5,937 bases of DNA from Phycisphaerales bacterium (GTDB lineage: Bacteria; Planctomycetota; Phycisphaerae; Sedimentisphaerales; Anaerobacaceae). The DNA lies in assembly GCA_011057845.1 (NCBI GenBank), contig DSDB01000241.1, forward strand, positions 1 through 5,937, written 5' to 3'. Each line of letters begins with the position of its first letter. Position 1 is the first letter of the stretch. The notes under the pieces were generated by a model. That model saw only the letters and a program-made list of their open reading frames with translations. It was not told the DNA's origin and ran no database searches. Shown one piece after another: positions 5,095-5,937 of this stretch. The position numbers and the translations under genes were made by a program.

Positions 5095-5547
5095 ATGGAT
5101 ATGTATGGCACACTGTTCTCCGGTAACGCGGCCTTGAGCCAGCAGGCGGCGATGCAGATTTTCGGCGTAGCGGGCGAGGCTGGACCCCTGATCGTCATCA
5201 TGGACGCCGATGGCACATGTCGCCCGAGCGATTCGCACCGCTTCGCGGAACTCAACATCAGTGAATCGTACCTGGCCGAGCTTCGTTCGCGCATCGACGA
5301 CGGGCAGGAGCCGATAGTGACCGAGCACGGCGACTGCTGCATCGTCGGCGCCCAGCTCTCGACCGAACGGACGCACTTTGGCTATGTCATGGTCGCCCTC
5401 CCGCAATACAGCCCCGAAGCAGCCCTGGGCAACATCGAACTGATCGAAATGCTGCTCAATCAGTTCAACGTCATCGCCACTCTCATCGAGAAGAACAACC
5501 GCTTCATCGAGGCGCACAACAAGGTAATCAGCGGATACATGAATTAG
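5095..5547 (+). CDS. Conserved-looking small protein, possibly GAF-like, function unknown
   Basis: 150 residues, start MDMYGTLFSGNAALSQQAAM, stop TAG. No signal peptide and no membrane segment, so probably cytoplasmic. The order of segments is a short helix (about 13-25), a hydrophobic strand GPLIVIMDADGT (30-41), a helix with LAELRSRIDDG (60-70), strands EPIVTEHGDCCIVGAQL (72-88) and FGYVMVALP (94-102), and a long amphipathic C-terminal helix LGNIELIEMLLNQFNVIATLIEKNN (111-135). Alternating strands closed by a long helix that would pair as a coiled coil recall GAF-type sensor domains, but I see no ligand motif and the match is only an impression. A Cys pair (C81, C82) is notable. It runs divergently from waaA and converges on the isomerase gene, so it is probably transcribed alone. 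Confidence is high that it is a gene and low for its role. Confidence 0.8.
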   Translation: MDMYGTLFSGNAALSQQAAMQIFGVAGEAGPLIVIMDADGTCRPSDSHRFAELNISESYLAELRSRIDDGQEPIVTEHGDCCIVGAQLSTERTHFGYVMVALPQYSPEAALGNIELIEMLLNQFNVIATLIEKNNRFIEAHNKVISGYMN

Positions 5548-5569
5548 AAGCAAAGAAATACAAAACCAC

Positions 5570-5588
5570 GGTTCTCTCCCCGAGAACC
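5570..5588 (-). terminator. Hairpin terminator, mainly for the minus-strand isomerase transcript
   Basis: ggttctc / gagaacc with a 5-base loop, a perfect 7-bp stem. On the minus strand it is followed after 4 bases by a T-rich run (TTTTGTATTTCTTT), as in a rho-independent terminator. On the plus strand the tail is not T-rich, so it would be weak for the gene ending at 5547. It lies about 110 bases past the isomerase stop. Confidence 0.55.
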
Positions 5589-5600
5589 CCTAAATCTGAA

Positions 5601-5674
5601 ACCCCAAACGCAAAACCACAGCCCCAAACCCCAAACTTCGGGTACGGCGTAGGAAGGGAGCGGCTTGGGGCTTT
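5601..5674. repeat. C-rich/G-rich spacer repeat with a long inverted repeat
   Basis: ccccaaac occurs at 5602, 5622 and 5630. Read on the minus strand this is TTTGGGG-type, telomere-like text. agccccaa (5620-5627) pairs perfectly with ttggggct (5665-5672) across a 37-base loop. It is non-coding, between convergent genes. Confidence 0.6.
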
Positions 5675-5697
5675 GAGTTTTCAGTTGCCCGCGACTG

Positions 5698-5937
5698 TCA
5701 CGCCAGCGGGATATTCGATACCTTCGCGACGGAGCGGATATGCTCGGCCGCAAGGCGGTATTCTTCCGCGTTGGGCAGGTGTTCGAGCATCAGCGGGGCG
5801 TCGGAGAAGCGGGTCAGTTCCTTGAGGAAGACAGCGTAATCCAGGCCCCCCAGGCCCGGCCGGATCTCGTCGAGGTGGGTGGTCAGTTCGGGCTGCAGCA
5901 GGATGTCCTTGGCGTGGCACGAGCGGATGTACGGGCC
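5698..5937 (-). CDS. Sugar phosphate isomerase/epimerase-like protein, C-terminal part
   Basis: The frame is open from the right window edge to a TGA at 5698, giving the last 79 residues; the start is outside the window. SCHAKDILL (6-14), EIRPGLGGLDYAVFLKEL (24-41) and APLMLEHLPNAEEYRLAAEHI (47-67) match the end of xylose isomerase-like TIM-barrel proteins (AP_endonuc_2 superfamily). There the HxKD strand, the pGxGxldy loop and the Glu of lmlEhl line the metal and substrate site. Members include hydroxypyruvate isomerase-like and inosose/tagatose epimerase-like enzymes that convert keto sugars. Substrate cannot be told from this piece. The divergent frame at 5681-5920 on the same strand is a shadow of it. 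A hairpin terminator follows at 5570-5588. Confidence 0.85.
   Translation of the reverse strand, partial: GPYIRSCHAKDILLQPELTTHLDEIRPGLGGLDYAVFLKELTRFSDAPLMLEHLPNAEEYRLAAEHIRSVAKVSNIPLA

Noticed and set aside
4978..5553. 191-residue minus-strand frame opposite the small plus-strand gene
   Set aside because: It has no good ribosome binding site. The plus frame has GGAGG at 7 bases and a regular secondary-structure pattern.
5544..5753. 69-residue minus-strand frame with Gly/Trp/Phe repeats (VWGLGLWFCVWGF)
   Set aside because: It is translation of the G-rich spacer repeat plus a shadow of the isomerase end; composition is not protein-like.

Overview
The window is GC-rich bacterial chromosome. 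It most likely comes from a Gram-negative planctomycete of the Phycisphaerae/Sedimentisphaerales type. Two things point there. A Kdo transferase gene (waaA) implies LPS. The spacer-type repeats inside waaA and after 5547 translate into short strings (GRDAPAT/GQDAHAM, ETRNTQYE, GRGTRDEG, STRAQE) that I remember from conceptual translations of planctomycete genomes. That assignment rests on memory and is an inference.

Layout. On the minus strand, read right to left, come waaA (4779-3184), an AAA/STAND-type P-loop ATPase (3108-1825), a TPR-repeat protein with a degenerate NTPase-like N-terminus (1828-236), and the start of a membrane protein cut by the window edge (201-1). A small plus-strand gene of unknown function lies at 5095-5547. 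It converges on the 3' end of a minus-strand sugar phosphate isomerase/epimerase-like gene (5937-5698, N-terminus outside the window). Two good sigma70-type promoters are visible on the minus strand, one for waaA and one whose -35 box contains the waaA stop codon and drives the ATPase-TPR pair.

How the genes work together. The ATPase and TPR genes overlap by ATGA, so they are probably translationally coupled and form one functional unit. The ATPase has intact Walker A, Walker B and a GGxPR lid motif. Its partner has a P-loop-like fold without the GK lysine, followed by six almost identical 40-residue TPRs. This looks like a two-component NTPase-sensor module of the kind found in bacterial signalling or conflict systems. 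The membrane protein begins 34 bases further on and may be co-transcribed. waaA is probably just the upstream neighbour.

The most striking single feature is an in-frame insert of about 300 bp made of short tandem repeats, direct repeats and hairpins inside otherwise well-conserved waaA. It enlarges the enzyme from the usual roughly 425 residues to 531. A related but different G-rich spacer repeat sits between the convergent genes at 5601-5674. No RNA gene, insertion sequence or CRISPR array is seen.
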